From contig NC_068367.1 of the NCBI RefSeq assembly GCF_020536995.1, positions 63,639,122 to 63,703,121 on the forward strand: a stretch of 64,000 nt of DNA, given 5' to 3'. Below, piece after piece: positions 12,753-25,756 of this stretch. The notes below the pieces were generated by a model, which saw only the letters and a list, made by a program, of their open reading frames with translations, searched no databases and was not told where the DNA came from. The position numbers and the translations under genes are program-made. The stretch's first letter is position 1. Each line of letters begins with the position of its first letter. The DNA is from Dreissena polymorpha (taxonomy: Eukaryota > Mollusca > Bivalvia > Myida > Dreissenidae).

Positions 12753-13281
12753 TTACTGAAAAATAAGTGTTTCACTGGACGGGCGTATTCACTTTGGTAC
12801 ATTATTTATTGTTCGAATTTACGCTGTCATTTTAACTGCTGGTCATTTCATTATTCTGATCATTGTTGTGACAACCCATTAAAACTAACTCTGAAGAAAA
12901 ATCATCCACACACCGTTATAAATCTTAGTTGTCAGACACCTCCGTTTTTTGCCCAAACAATTATTTGTTCGTGACGGTCGTAATTTTCCGTGTTCATCAT
13001 CGTTTTGTCGAGTATCGCCATTCAACTGTTCCGCAGTCTAACGCCTGCATAATATATAGGACATATCTCTCACCGATAAGGGTCTTAAACACAAACAGGA
13101 TGTACCTATAGTAGATAAGAGATGTATAGTGATGTGAAATTGATACGTGCAAAATAAGAGCAGTAAAGAACGCAATTGTTTTATCATTAGACACGCTTTA
13201 TTTCAAATCAGTGTTCAAGTCAACTTTTGCTAATGGATGGTTATAGACATACTTTCTACAATAAGATTATGTAAGTACAAA

Positions 13282-14462
13282 ATGTTGGTGGTTCAGATCG
13301 TATTGTTTACTACTGCTATAAGCTCATTGCGTGCGTGTCCTCATTCACGACATGTAAATGTTGACAATGACCTGTTAGTCGACCTTATCAAGCGAATTGA
13401 AGAAAAGGATGAAGCAATCAAAGAGCTACAACAGAACCAACAACGTCAAGAAAAAATTGTAGACAAACTGCGCAGAGATATCGATCAAATAAAAATGGAA
13501 AATGGAAAATTACGAGAATCTTATTTGAAGTGCGAAGACCAAATTGCGTCAGTTAGTCTTAGTGTTCTATATATGGTACACGAATTCAACACTACTGACA
13601 CTTTTTTGAGTGAATCCAAAAATACCAAAGCGTCGACCACTGCTAAATATTTTGAAGACATATTGATACACAATTCGAGTGTAACACTTGATCAAGTTTC
13701 TGCAACAACCAAACGTTCGCGACACCCAAAACCTAATACACGTCACGAAGATTATCGTAAACAAAACGGTATATGTACTATTTTACTAATACAGTAACCG
13801 GTGTATATACTTCCATATTAGTTAACATTAGTTAAAAAGATTATAACGTTCTCAATAGAACATATTTTATTTTACTTAAAGGCTTCCGGTCTAAACTGCT
13901 GCTCATATTTAAAAATACACTCCCCCATTCGATATTTATTCTTTAAGATTCTAACAAAATAGTATTAATGGTAAATTATAAATGTGTTTCAGAACCTGAT
14001 TCATATGGAAACACCATAGGGAAAAGGCATGCTGGAACAGATTTGGTGGCATTTTTTGCTACGCTGGACCATCCCGCATCAAATCTTGGCGTCGGTCAGA
14101 ATCTGAAGTTTGATAATGTAATCACCAATATTGGTTCAGCGTATAATCCGCATTTCGGGGGATTTATTGCCCCAGTATCCGGTGTATACGTGTTCATGTC
14201 CACATTGTTGTCATTCGCAGGACATGAGGACAACTTTGAACTGAAGCGCAATGGAGCTACTGTCTGTAAAATGCATGTTGCCGGTACAGGCGGTGGTAAT
14301 AACGATAGTACTTCAGGAAGCGTTGTGCTCTATCTAGACAAAGGAGATGTGATCGCCATACAAAACATCAACTTAGGGGAAGGCGTTCTTGGGAATCAGT
14401 ATTCTTATTTTTCAGGATTTCTTTTGAAACAACTTGAGCGCAATCCTTCTCTTGTCGGATAA
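13282..14462 (+). CDS. Secreted coiled-coil C1q-domain protein (intact, two exons)
   Basis: Exon 1 is 13282-13768 and exon 2 is 13993-14462. The 224-bp GT-AG intron (donor G|GTATAT, acceptor TTTCAG|AA) is phase 1, and joining restores frame through a Glu codon. The product is 318 aa. Start: an upstream in-frame codon exists, but ATG at 13282 puts the hydrophobic signal peptide MLVVQIVLFTTAISSLRAC at the N terminus. Residues about 29-90 form a coiled coil (LIKRIEEKDEAIKELQQNQQ, then DKLRRDIDQIKMENGKLRES). Residues about 91-179 are a polar linker with N-glycosylation sequons. Residues about 180-311 are the C1q head, from DLVAFFATLDHP through FGGFIAPVSGVYVF to YSYFSGFLLK. C1q heads form trimeric jelly rolls that bind ligands, and in bivalves such proteins act as soluble recognition factors or lectins. 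Specificity cannot be read here. There is no collagen region. A poly(A) signal lies at 14752-14757. Confidence 0.9.
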
Positions 14463-14975
14463 GTATGCTTGTTGACTCAAAATGAAATCAAGCTATTACA
14501 ATTTGTTAGTAATTGGTGTTTAAATGGATTTATTGTTATGTTTCCTTACATTGTAATACAACGATTATTGTATTATGTTGATAATATTATTGCCCCAATT
14601 TGTTTCCCTAAAGAAACACGCTTATAACACTATTTTATGTTATAGTTTTCACCGCAAATAGCATGATGATTATTTCTAAATATTGTAAAAAAACTAATAG
14701 ACCTTAGGGTTTAAAAAGACATACACTCGCTCGGCTGTTACAAGCTCGTCAAATAAAAAGCTGCACTACTTAAAGTACAGTGCACAATTTTATATCTTAG
14801 ATAACGGATCTAACGGGCGGACACTAAAGCTATCATAAATTGTATGAATCTGAGACACCGTAACATTCGAACGCGTCTTTTGTATGCAACAACTCAATAC
14901 CAATCTCTTGAAAACGGGAGACGCACCATTCACCGCACGGATGGGCTCGGAAAGGAGTGTCAGCAAATGAAAATG
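14463..14975. other. 3' flank of the C1q gene
   Basis: Non-coding AT-rich sequence that includes AATAAA at 14752-14757, the likely poly(A) signal. After that comes the left flank of the palindromic MITE. The minus-strand open frames at 14790-15035 overlap the MITE and are not credible genes. Confidence 0.6.
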
Positions 14976-15193
14976 GGCCGTGCTCTGTGAAAATGGGTTT
15001 AATGCATACGCGTGATGCATTCCCAGGCCACACACCTTTCTTCCTATTGGATTGTTGTTAAGAAGAGACTTTCTTTAAAATATCAAAGAAGCGGAAAGTG
15101 TCGTCCCTGATTAGCCTGTGAGTATTGCACAGGCTAATCTGAGACGACACTTTAAGTGTATGCATTAAACCCCTTTCCACAGAGCACGGTTCA
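14976..15193. mobile_element. Palindromic MITE with conserved terminal and inner inverted repeats
   Basis: The outer inverted repeats are GGCCGTGCTCTGTGAAAATG plus GGTTTAATGCAT (14976-15007) and ATGCATTAAACCCCTTTCCA plus CAGAGCACGGTTC (about 15160-15193). An inner near-perfect palindrome at 15094-15155 pairs AAGTGTCGTCCCTGATTAGC with GCTAATCTGAGACGACACTT. It is non-coding and about 218 bp. From memory, elements with this 'GTGTCGTCCCTGATTAGCCTGTG' core are very abundant in dreissenid mussel sequence, which is part of the reason for the organism guess. Confidence 0.75.
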
Positions 15194-15330
15194 TTAATAT
15201 TCTATGGATTCACACGAGTTTGAGCGAGCTTCATGTACGTCGAACATGTCTGTCGATCCGAACCTTTTCCAACTTAAGGGCAAAATAAAAACACGATAGC
15301 GGTTACAATACGCGCCTGGTTTAATGGAAT

Positions 15331-15402
15331 GCTTGCGTGGTGTAGAAGTAGAGCGTTTTCGGTAACCAAGAAAGGACCCCGGTTCAAATCCCTCAGCAGG
15401 CT
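15331..15402 (+). tRNA. tRNA-Thr(GGT)-like pseudogene or SINE head
   Basis: The 72-nt sequence starts GCTTGCGTGG and ends AGCAGGCT, so six of seven acceptor pairs form. It has an A-box/D-arm-like GTGGTGTAGAAGTAGAGC, an anticodon region TCGGTAACC that would read GGT (Thr), and a B box GGTTCAAATCC. The T-arm stem pairs poorly, and the D arm is only approximate. I read it as a decayed tRNA-Thr or a tRNA-derived SINE, not a working gene. Confidence 0.45.
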
Positions 15403-18400
15403 AACGCTTTTATGTGATGGATTCTTCCTGATCGTTGTGGATACGATGCAACCATTATTTTTTAATGTGAGTTGATAATTTACTATCCATTGTTTTCACA
15501 TATTAAAACATATGTTTTCAAAATGGAACTTTTGTGCAAATAAAAACAAGGCGATTCTGTGTTTTTTGCTTGGGTTAACAATGTGCACGTTTATGGGTCC
15601 GATTGCTTTCGTTAACAAAAGACTTATAAGCAGTTTAGGATAGTCGTTTAGTAATGAAGACATTTTTCATAATTCGTGTAACCTATTAAATTCTTAACGG
15701 CAGCATGTTATGGCCTATTAATTTGTGGCAAAAGTTCTGCCCCTGAAAGTGCAGCTGGAACTTTATATGTTTGCCATAAAACAGGATATTTGTCTATTGT
15801 TAATGAATGATATCTTATAAAAAAAACTGTCTCGTTCAACGTTTGTATTATCCTCTAGCTGTTTTTAATGCATAAAACAAACTTATGCATATAGATTGGT
15901 ATTCTTTTTTGGTTTAATAAAAGGGAAGATAACAATACTTGTGTGCTTATGTTTTTCTTTAATCTTCTTTTAACAATCATTTAGCATCATACATGGATAA
16001 ACCATGTTTTACTTTAAATTAACACCAAATTAGTTAACATGAGTGCACTTTATAAATGAATGGTTTAGGAACAAAATCGGAAAACAAATCGACGATAAGC
16101 AACTTGGAATTGTTAATTGTTGAGTAATTTTTACCTAAACTGTATTTTTGGTTGCATAAAACATGCGCAGATAAAAAAACACAGCAAAACTGTTGTATTA
16201 ATGATGATTACACTGCCATCCAAATATTGCTAATTTTCATTCCCTTGTTAATTTATCTTTGTATAAAGATGAAGTTACACTTGATGTTGTAAATTATACA
16301 TGTACATTAATCAACAGTTTATGTTGTAAATTATATATGTACATTAATCAACAGTTTTACAGATGCAATACCCACGTAAAAAGATATATTCTTAACAAAC
16401 TTAATGCACTTCTGTGCTACTTTGTTCAGGATGATGCGCTGGATAGAATAAGGATAACTATTATTATAATATTTCTGGCAAAAAAGCAGCATTGACACTC
16501 CTACATTAAAGATTTCGAAATGTGGCGATGTTAAATCATATTTTTAAAGGTAAACTTCATAACAATCTATCAAACGCCAGAAAAAAATGTTCTGAACATG
16601 CATACTATTGGTAAAATGGGTGTAATCTAGTGGTTTCGTCAATTAAAATGCAGGTTATTATCAACTAATAAATGTTATGTTAAAAATGTAGCAATATATC
16701 ATCTCTTATTTTCGTCAATTAACAGTATACCGTCATAGTAAACATTTTTTTGCAAAAGAACTCATTTATGTATTGCTAGGCAAATGAAATAAATTTACAT
16801 CATACCAATGTTACACCGGATTTATATGACATTTATTTTACATCCGAAGATTGTATATAGATCTAGTAAAGTAATTAATGTAATGTACGTAAATATGATT
16901 CGTACTCAAAATAGCGTTCTCATGATAGGCGCAATGGATAACAGGATTCGACACGTCTGTGGCCACAATTTACTTACAGAAACAGTGTGTATATATTAAA
17001 TACCATGCATAGCACACATTATTTAGCATGGTACAATTATAAATACTTGTATGTCTAGATAAGTCTTACAACGAACCACCATTATGACTTACTAAACTGT
17101 GATTATGAATTTCGAGAAGCAGTGCGCGGCGTTGTGAAAAGGAAACTGTCCCTAACGCTGGAACACGCTGTCGGTCTACGACTGAGAAAAGGCGGGGAAT
17201 AAACTATAATTGTACTTATAACCTTTCGAATACACACATTCTCAAACCATGAACTCCTACACGAACCCAATACATTACAAACATGTTTATTTGTCCGAAT
17301 GTTAAGGAAAATAAAATTGAATTTAGGTGGAAACATTTTTCGAGCACGCATGTGTGTGTTATCGTGTGTGTTCATAATTACTCGTACTTTTCTGGGCTCC
17401 TCTTGTATCAGGTTTAGTTGTATGCAAAGATAAACCATTCATTCCATTAGCATTTGCTTGTAGCTATTATAATACCTGATTAGACCACACATCATGATTC
17501 GATGCTTTATTGATAAAAAATAAAATAAAATTTAAAACAAAAACACAAATCCATATTTTAGTGGAGTTATTGAATTTATTCCAGCATGGTAATTCTTAAT
17601 TGAACACTCGGTATTTATTGTTATTCTAACATCATTTTTCAAAAAAGTATTAACTTCATGTCGTAAATTGAATCACACTCTTGCATATAAATGAATTCGT
17701 ATAAATGCATTTTAGTAATACGAAAATGTAAAACGGATATATTTTAATAAAAGTTAAAGAACATTGTCTACATAACATACAGCTGTTATGTCTTTAATAC
17801 AAACAATAAGGCTACCCAATCGTCACCGACACTGTCTTTAAGTTATAACAGCAATAATTCATTTCATTTAACGATTTAAATGCCGAACTTGCGTTTATTT
17901 CTCAATAATTAAACAGATAATTTCATCCGGACCCTTTTTTGAATCATTCTAGCATCCCAAGTTTAAACGTCATCACTCCGTCGATATGTAATAATATGTA
18001 AGGAAATGTCTAAGAGCTCTTATTGTAGTTGACCTTTCCTAAATTTATGTTGACATTGTGTCGCTGTCCATTTCAGTCGCTCCATTTGCGGACGAGAATA
18101 AAAAAAGTACATGCTATCTTCCTACACCAACTGCAAATAGGACTTAAGTGCAGGAACATTCAAATTGCGTTCTTGTAATCGACCGTAAATCAGTTATGCA
18201 CTTACAATGAACGATCCTTTAACAGAAATTATACTGCAATCGAAAGCAATTAAGTAAGTGCACCTCAAAATAAATGAACAGTTTTGGAGATACTGTTCGT
18301 TCACTGAACTGTACTAGTTAACTGGCCTTTTTTCTTGAAGACAAATCCTCTTAATTTAAAGGAACATGTTAAACCAAAGTGTAAAAGTGCAATGATTAAC

Positions 18401-21400
18401 TATTTAACATTAACTTGTTTGTAAATTTGTAACTTAAGAAACGACTGCAATCCTATTTCTGTAATTATTTATTTTCGATTAAAAGTATTGAATTGTCATT
18501 TTTATTTGGTATACCCTAGGCTGGTAAACTTCATATCATTCAGAACATGTGCACTTAACTTGGTCTTAAACGACAAGATAGTGCAGCTCAATTTTGGTAT
18601 TGTTGAATGTTAAAGGACTTCCCGGTAAATCAATTATGACTTAGAATGTCGTTTCAACGAAAGGAAATTTTCAGTCTTGGCCTCTTAAGGTGCTATATTT
18701 AATTCAACTTTTGAGTGAGAAATTATCAAAACGCACCATTCAATCCTCAGAATCATCAGATAGTCTTACATCAAAGTAATAGAAAGAAGAAGACTTTCTG
18801 TCATAGAAGCTTTACAACTGTCAAACCTAAGTTTTTAAATTAACTGCCTTTAAATTTCAGACAAAGAGAGCCCGTTAATTCTTTTCATACATTTGAAAAC
18901 GCATTCCTTTACAGAATAATTTTCATTGTTTTAAAATCAGTTGTCGTTAGAAACACTATAAACACGAATCTCTACATACATTAATTTGTCCTTATATTTA
19001 GGGGAATAAATCTGTAGTATTTCAATAAAAAGTGCAATGAATGTTTTGTCTTAGTAATTCCTTACTTATCACATTATGGCATTACCAATATTCACTTGTT
19101 CCTTCCTATGCAATAATATTAGATAATACAACCTTTACGTGCCTTTGTATTTGTTGTACTTATTGACCATTGTAAAACGCCGTTGAAACTGTGTTAAATT
19201 TGTATAAATAGCCGTTTAAGAATATAGACAGGTTTAAAGTGATAAGTATTGAACCAGTCTTTTTGAGTAAAAAAAAGATGACATCAATCAGTGCGAAGTG
19301 TTCAAAATAAAAAAATTGCGATGCAAAACGATTTTTGAAGATAGAAACATAATTCCTAAATATATTTAGCAGGATTGTCACACAAAATAATCAACCTGTG
19401 GAAATCATCTTCCCGCTGTTTTATAAAATTTACAGTAATTGAACTTTGCTATCTATAAAACTTTATGACATCCACATATTGTATCGTCATGATATATTGT
19501 TTGTTCATGATACTAACCTGTCGTAGAAGCATACAGCTAATGTATTTATTAACTGATTTACTTTGTAATAATCATGTCAAAAAATAAAAACAAAATTGTT
19601 CTTTTTAGCTCTTTTGTTTCGATTGCTTCAACTTCAAAGTAATGTATAAAACTAAAGCATGTGTATGATTCGAATACTCGATCAGTTTTGAAATCTTGAA
19701 GTTAAACATGCATACGTAATACATCATGAAATACCGTTTCCTTCATAACCGTATAGTTGGATCATTTCTCATTAAAACACTGATGGTGCTATAATCCTCA
19801 TAGTCAGAAATGATTGAACCATGTTTTGCAAACGCAGGAGTTAACATAGAATTTCGTATTTATCCACATTTTTATAGTACTTAAGCATAACAGCATTGTT
19901 ATAAGTTATGAAAGCTACTCACATCCGTTAATAGGATTGTGTAGAAATATCCATTCACACATTACGTCCATTAACGAACGGTTTTCTGAAAACGTTTAAT
20001 CAAAGCATATGTGAAACAAAGTACTTGCCGTTCAAACGTATGTTATTGCCGTTCAAATGGGGTCTGAAATGTTAAAACTATACTTAATTATTTGCGTGAC
20101 GTTTAATAAATTTGAACGATCACATTTAATGATTCTCATAACCGAACTTGTCTCTATTACACAACACTATCGTATACGGATTGCAAAAAGTAACTCTAAG
20201 CTAACGTATTTGTTCACTCATAACCTATTGCTCGAACAACACACGCTTATTTTTGTACATAAATCTAAATTTAACGCCCTACTGATTCGATCTTTAAACA
20301 AATTTTAAGCATAAATACTATTATGTCTTTTTCGTCGAGCCAAATAATGTTCATAATATAAAATTTTGAACCCTTTTTGTTCGTAGCATCTAGTGTTCTT
20401 TTTTTATTACAAATACATTATTAATTAACTACTAAGTATTCATGCTTTAACTAAAATTGCAAGACTGCTGATTGAACTTGAGGTGAATCATAGTCGTTTG
20501 ATTTATTGTGCGAATCAAATATGTATTAAGTTAGCTGTCCTTTCGTATAACCATATTTGCAATGTATTCCGAAAATGTATAGGGCGTCGTCGTGAGACTC
20601 TCAATCAAAGTAAATGTAAATCTACCACACTACTGTGCTTATAAGTTTAGATCGTGATGATTCCTCAAGACTTATTGATAGGGAGATGCCATAAGCATCG
20701 TTACCACCTAATGTAGAGTCATAATTGCTGACATCTCACTATATTCGAACATTCTTTTAAAGACAAATGATTTGAATAAAATTAATGACATATGCCAATT
20801 ATGTTTCTTATTAAAACAACACACGTATATTAATATTTAAATGTAGAAAAATCCAATTATACGCAGTAAACAGCGAGCACCGAAATAAAAAGCTAAATTT
20901 ATTTATGTATAAGGTCCTCTGCGATTTGTTTTGCAAAATGAACATCGCATTTTGTGCAGCATTATTTACAGATAAATACAAATATACAATTAATTCATTA
21001 ATTGTTATTTCGCATTCGTTTGTATAGGAGTGACCTGAAAGATGTAGAGGAGACCCTGTAGGGTATAACCGCGAAATATTTCCTCGGTGAAAAAAGAAAA
21101 TAATATTGTAAAGGGTCTATGCAATTTATATAGACTTTAATTGTCCAATTATTGCGAAATGACACGAAAAAATTGTGCATTATCTTTAATGCTACATGCA
21201 CTCAATCGCACTCCTGAAGAATCAGTTATTCTTTTAATCAATTTCTTTTTGCTCATTTTTTTATCAACAGATTTCGCAAACATTTCGAATATTAAAAAAT
21301 AAATTGTTAATGTTTCACAAAATGTTAATTTTAATTTATCCACTCTTGATCAAAGACAATACACGGTATTAAATAAAAAAGAGTCATGACTGATACTGTT

Positions 21401-23226
21401 TAAGAGCATTAACTTCAAGTGGTAATCATTAAAAGGTAATTACAATTCAACATATGCTACATAAAATAGCGAGTTCAAACGTAAGCATTGTCTTTAAAAA
21501 ACGTTATAATACAAAGTATATTTAACTTTAAATAAAAAAATAAATATCAAATACTCAAGTTAATATTAAAAACAGAAACATGAAACACTGAGTTTTTTTT
21601 GTTTTATTTCACAATTGATATTGATCGACAATTAACGGAAATGTCATAATATTAATTGCTTAATCTTAACGAAGTTTTTTCCTTGACTTTCAATTGTACA
21701 AAATGTATCGAACCATATATATACTTGCATAACTGACCTAGATTATGTAAGATAAAATGAAGAATGCCTTTAAAATAAGTTTGAGTAGTATAATAAACAT
21801 TGTAATGCAATAAAACAAAATATATGTGTAAATGTACACCAACATGCATTGCTTGTGCACACATGTTTGCATTTCCCTCTTTAAGAATAGATGTGTCCAT
21901 GAAAAAAAATGTGATTTATGTACATAGCAATATTTTTATCGTTTACGCTAGTATTAGGCGACTCTACTGAAAGAACTAATATTATTACTATTTTAGTATA
22001 TTTGTTATTTTCAAATTTCATTCAAAATAAACACTAATACACATGTTGCAATGTTGAAATATATGCTGTTTAATGTAATATTTAAAAATACATTGTTATA
22101 TTAAACTATAATTATTATTAGCTTAATATCATATCTCTTGATCTACACCTGAAGTTTGAATGGTTAATGTCTTGACCGTATGTGATGTTCAGGAGATGTG
22201 GTCAAGATTGATTCAGATACTAAACCTTACATTATATATCTGTTGAGCCGTAAACTTGAACTCCGAAATATTGGCTGTTTTAACACGGGTCATGTGTTGT
22301 TGCGAGATGAAAGCAAAAATGATAATTTAATAACCATCTGTGAGTCGTTATATTGCTTCAGCATCAAGAAAGGAACACAGACACAGAGAAGTTGGTCGTT
22401 GCATATGTACATAAGCATGCGCCAACGTTTGATAAGGATAAATGTGTGTTCTTAATGAAATAGCTAGTTCGTTCATTTGGCGAAAAGGAAATTCTCTGCA
22501 TATACTCATTTAGAAGGATTCGTCTCCTCAGTTTTCGTGTATGTTGTTTTAATTGCTTGTAAAACGCCCATTTGTATTTGTGCATAATTTTTGGATGGTA
22601 TTATGTTTATGTGAAAATGGTTTCCTACATTTTAATTCTTAAAACTTTATTTGATTGCAAATGTATCTTTTCCGCTTCAACATGCATTAAAAGATCATGA
22701 ATACAAAAAAATATATTTTATCTACTAAATTCAAAACTGCACATGTAAAATCGAACATTTACTGCCTATAATATCCTTGATATGCATAACCTGTTAACCA
22801 ATTAAATGAGCCTTAGAGTCATTTAAACGTAACAGATAATTTTACTTTGAAGACGTTCTTAAACGTGACATTCTAAAAAGCGTTACCTTAAATAGACTCA
22901 CTAGTGGAACATCCATATCAGTAAATTTATTATTAGCTCGCCTGACGATAAAGTGCGTGAAAAACAATATATGCACAGAATTCTGCCATCTCATTTGTTT
23001 CGTTATTTCCTGTCAAATTATCTAAAGAAGAGACAATAAATGATGCAATAAAGTGTGTTTTTTCTAAACCTTTAAGTTAATGCTTACTAACTGGCATATT
23101 CCGTACGAAGACGAAGTAGTTCTTCGTCAAATACACGATTTTGCAGGTGAGCGATGTGTGGAATTGCTGCATACCGTTGTCCATTTATAGACGTCTAGAT
23201 TGCAAGATCCATTACCATTACGCCGA
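15403..23226. other. Long gene-free stretch
   Basis: Almost 8 kb of AT-rich DNA with no recognisable exon. Open frames up to 111 codons (for example minus strand 17103-17438) lack domains and look random. Apart from a 37-bp tandem duplication at 16284-16357, I see nothing I can support. Regulatory DNA for the C1q genes could lie here but is not recognisable. Confidence 0.55.
16284..16357 (+). repeat. 37-bp tandem duplication (two copies)
   Basis: 16284-16320 and 16321-16357 are the same 37-bp unit (ATGTTGTAAATTATACATGT then ACATTAATCAACAGTTT), differing at one base. This is a recent local duplication in non-coding DNA. Confidence 0.9.
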
Positions 23227-24705
23227 ATGTTGAAGAGAACACTAACAATGATTTCATTATTGGTTCCATTTCTGATGAGTACCTTGTTTTTAAATAAGGT
23301 TCTCTCTGTTGAGTTTAAAATGAAAGAAAACAATTTAAGCTCTAAGCTGTTGACAGAGATGCAGGGGCGTTTAGATGAATACGATGCCGTTGTTAAAGAG
23401 CTACGTCTGGCACTGCAACACCAAGAGTCAAAATTCAACACAATGATTAATGTCATGAACGAGATGCAACACATTCAAACACAAAAAGATGAAACAATAA
23501 GTAAAATACAGCTGGACTTGGACGATATGCGGAGTGAAAACAAGCAGTTAACAAACTCTTATTCCATCTGTGAGCAGCAAATTCAATCGATGATGATTGC
23601 ATTTAATAAGTTGGAGAAGACAAATACAAACGAGGAGCATGTGACGAGTACTATCAATACAAAAGAAAACGAAAAAAACAAAAAGGAAGAAGCAGATGGT
23701 TTTGCCGGTTTGAATACCAGTGTTTCAATGTCTCTGCCTGAAGCTAGTGGGACAATTGCATTGAGCTCCACTGAATACCAAAGGATTGAAATAGGACTAA
23801 AACGCGCAGGTTGGTCGCGTTTTATTGACCATTTAATTGTTATAAGAATACTTAAATATTCGAATGTAACACTTATAATACAATACTACTACTTATATTA
23901 CTACTACGACCGTAAACGTGCTGTAGAATATGCAATAAACTTGAAAAACTACAATACCAGTTTTGATATATTTTATGTATGTTTAAGACTAAAATATGTG
24001 AACATAAATAATAACGTGTACATAAAAAGTCAGGCTTAGTTGCTCTGGCATTGGAAAAACAATCAAGGTTCAAATCCATGACCTTAAGTTTACGAGCCCT
24101 AAATTGATCCTCTGCTCACTTAGATTATGTGGTAATGGAACAGTGGTTACAGGTTGAGGACCAGGTAAAAGTTCACGTAAAATCAAAGTTTAGCTTTCAT
24201 TACATAATTTTGTTTAACATTTCCTGTCTTTTTAGGAAAGGAATCCGTCAAACGAACAGTTCTTGGACGCCATTCCGGGACAGATCTAGTGGCTTTCTTT
24301 GTAACACTGAACCAAACAGCTGATCATCTTGGCGTGCGCCAGAACGTGTTGTTTGACAACATGGTTACAAATGTCGGCAATGGCTATAACCAACATCTTG
24401 GGGGCTTTTCTGCCCCTGTTTCTGGAATGTACGTGCTGATGTCTACATTGATGTCAATGTATGGTCACAATGACCATTTTCGGTTGGTTCGCAACGGTAA
24501 TACCGTCTGCAATATGTACGTTGGTGGAACCGGTAGTGGAAATCACGAGTCCAGTGGTGGCAGCTATATCTTGCATCTTAACAAGGGAGACGTTGTCGCG
24601 ATACAGAATATGGATTCCGGGGAGATCCTTTTTGGATTTCATTACTCGTACTTCTCCGGGTTTCTTTTGAAGGCCATGGAAGAGGATCCTCCGATTGTTG
24701 GATGA
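23227..24705 (+). CDS. Secreted coiled-coil C1q-domain protein (intact, two exons)
   Basis: Exon 1 is 23227-23809 and exon 2 is 24236-24705. The 426-bp intron has donor G|GTTGGT and acceptor CTTTTTAG|GA and is phase 1, restoring a Gly codon. The product is 350 aa. ATG at 23227 is chosen because a hydrophobic signal follows (MLKRTLTMISLLVPFLMSTL then FLNKVLS); the upstream in-frame codon is only TTG. Residues about 36-132 are a long coiled coil (EMQGRLDEYDAVVKELRLAL ... KIQLDLDDMRSENKQLTNSY). Residues about 133-205 are a charged linker rich in Asn, Glu and Lys. The C1q head is about 211-343, with DLVAFFVTLNQTADHLGV, LGGFSAPVSGMYVLMSTLMS and YSYFSGFLLKAM. Exon 2 is 470 nt, identical in length to exon 2 of the copies at 13993 and 29593. 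A poly(A) signal lies 30 bases after the stop. It is probably an oligomeric secreted recognition protein; ligand unknown. Confidence 0.9.
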
Positions 24706-24734
24706 ATCAAAGCTCAACATTTGTATATGATAAT

Positions 24735-24740
24735 AATAAA
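24735..24740 (+). promoter_or_regulatory. Poly(A) signal of the C1q gene at 23227-24705
   Basis: AATAAA lies 30 bases after the stop codon. The wider context AATAAAGTAAT is also found 3' of the C1q pseudogene that ends at 30062. Confidence 0.6.
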
Positions 24741-25492
24741 GTAATGAAAAGTATATAGTTGCAGTTTACAGCAAATAATTCCATGTGAACTGACCGTAGC
24801 CAATATTCAAACATTTGTCCCCATGAAATTTAAGTTTTGATAGCTTCCTCTCCAAAACAATACGTTTCAGATATGTCCAAATAGTTGTTCTGTTCTGGAA
24901 TCTTAAAGTTAAAGGACAGGTCAAGTTAGAAAAACGCACAAAAACAACGACATGCATTCCTAACGTAATTTCCAATTATAAGACATATACAAAGTAAGTT
25001 TAGACAATTGAAGAAACAATTATGCAACCCGTGTAATTTAATGAAGATATTGAAAGCAGGATTTGCCTATTAATTGGTCCAAAAAACAATGAAAACGTTA
25101 TTCATTTATATCAAAACACAATTTGCCGGCATCGCATGACTTTCCGAGTTCATCTAATCACATGTATTATTTGAGTTTAGGTCGTGACTGTTCCTCACGA
25201 CTTAGAGATATGGAAATTCATTGGACAGTGTAAAAATTGTAAGTTCATATTTGCAACATAGTGCCATGGTAATTGTGAGCATGCATTCATACACTGAGGT
25301 CGTTAAAATAAATGATGTATACGTATTAGTCTACAGAAATCACTTCAATATACTCATTTATCAAGTGATAGAAGTTCTTCGTTTTCCCTTAATATGTTAA
25401 AGATTTTAGTTGCATTCAGTATGATTTTTAATTAACGCCACATAAAATGGCGCATGACATTTATTATTAAGGCAACGATTTTTATCCTCTGA

Positions 25493-25756
25493 AGACCAGG
25501 GCTAATAATAGAATTTCCTAATCCAATTAAAAGTTTATTTTATTTAATACATCCAATCAGTATTCAACTAATAGTTGACAGGTGGCGTCTTGCATTTACC
25601 TCATTTGATGGTATCTTCTGGAAGCCTGTTGGTAACATTTTGCCTTCAAAACGCTCCGGATATCCAGATAACGACGCCCACAAGATTCTAAGTGAACTCA
25701 TCATGCACGCAACGGGCTGGCTCAATTCCTGGGTTGTTAAGCTGCACTTTATTTGA
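25493..25756 (+). other. Unassigned 87-codon open segment without start codon
   Basis: From 25493 to a TGA ending at 25756 the frame is open without an initial ATG. It reads PGLIIEFPNPIKSLF early and VDRWRLAFTSFDGIFWKPVG then SGYPDNDAHKILSELIMHAT towards the end. The second half is GC-richer than the surroundings, and the amino-acid mix looks protein-like. It could be a lone exon or an exon relic. I recognise no family and see no compelling splice partner. Confidence 0.25.

Noticed and set aside
17103-17438. 111-codon minus-strand frame
   Set aside because: No domain, no signal, no splice context; composition like the random frames around it.
24010-24110. B-box-like GGTTCAAATCC inside the C1q intron as a tRNA or SINE
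   Set aside because: No acceptable A box or stem structure nearby.
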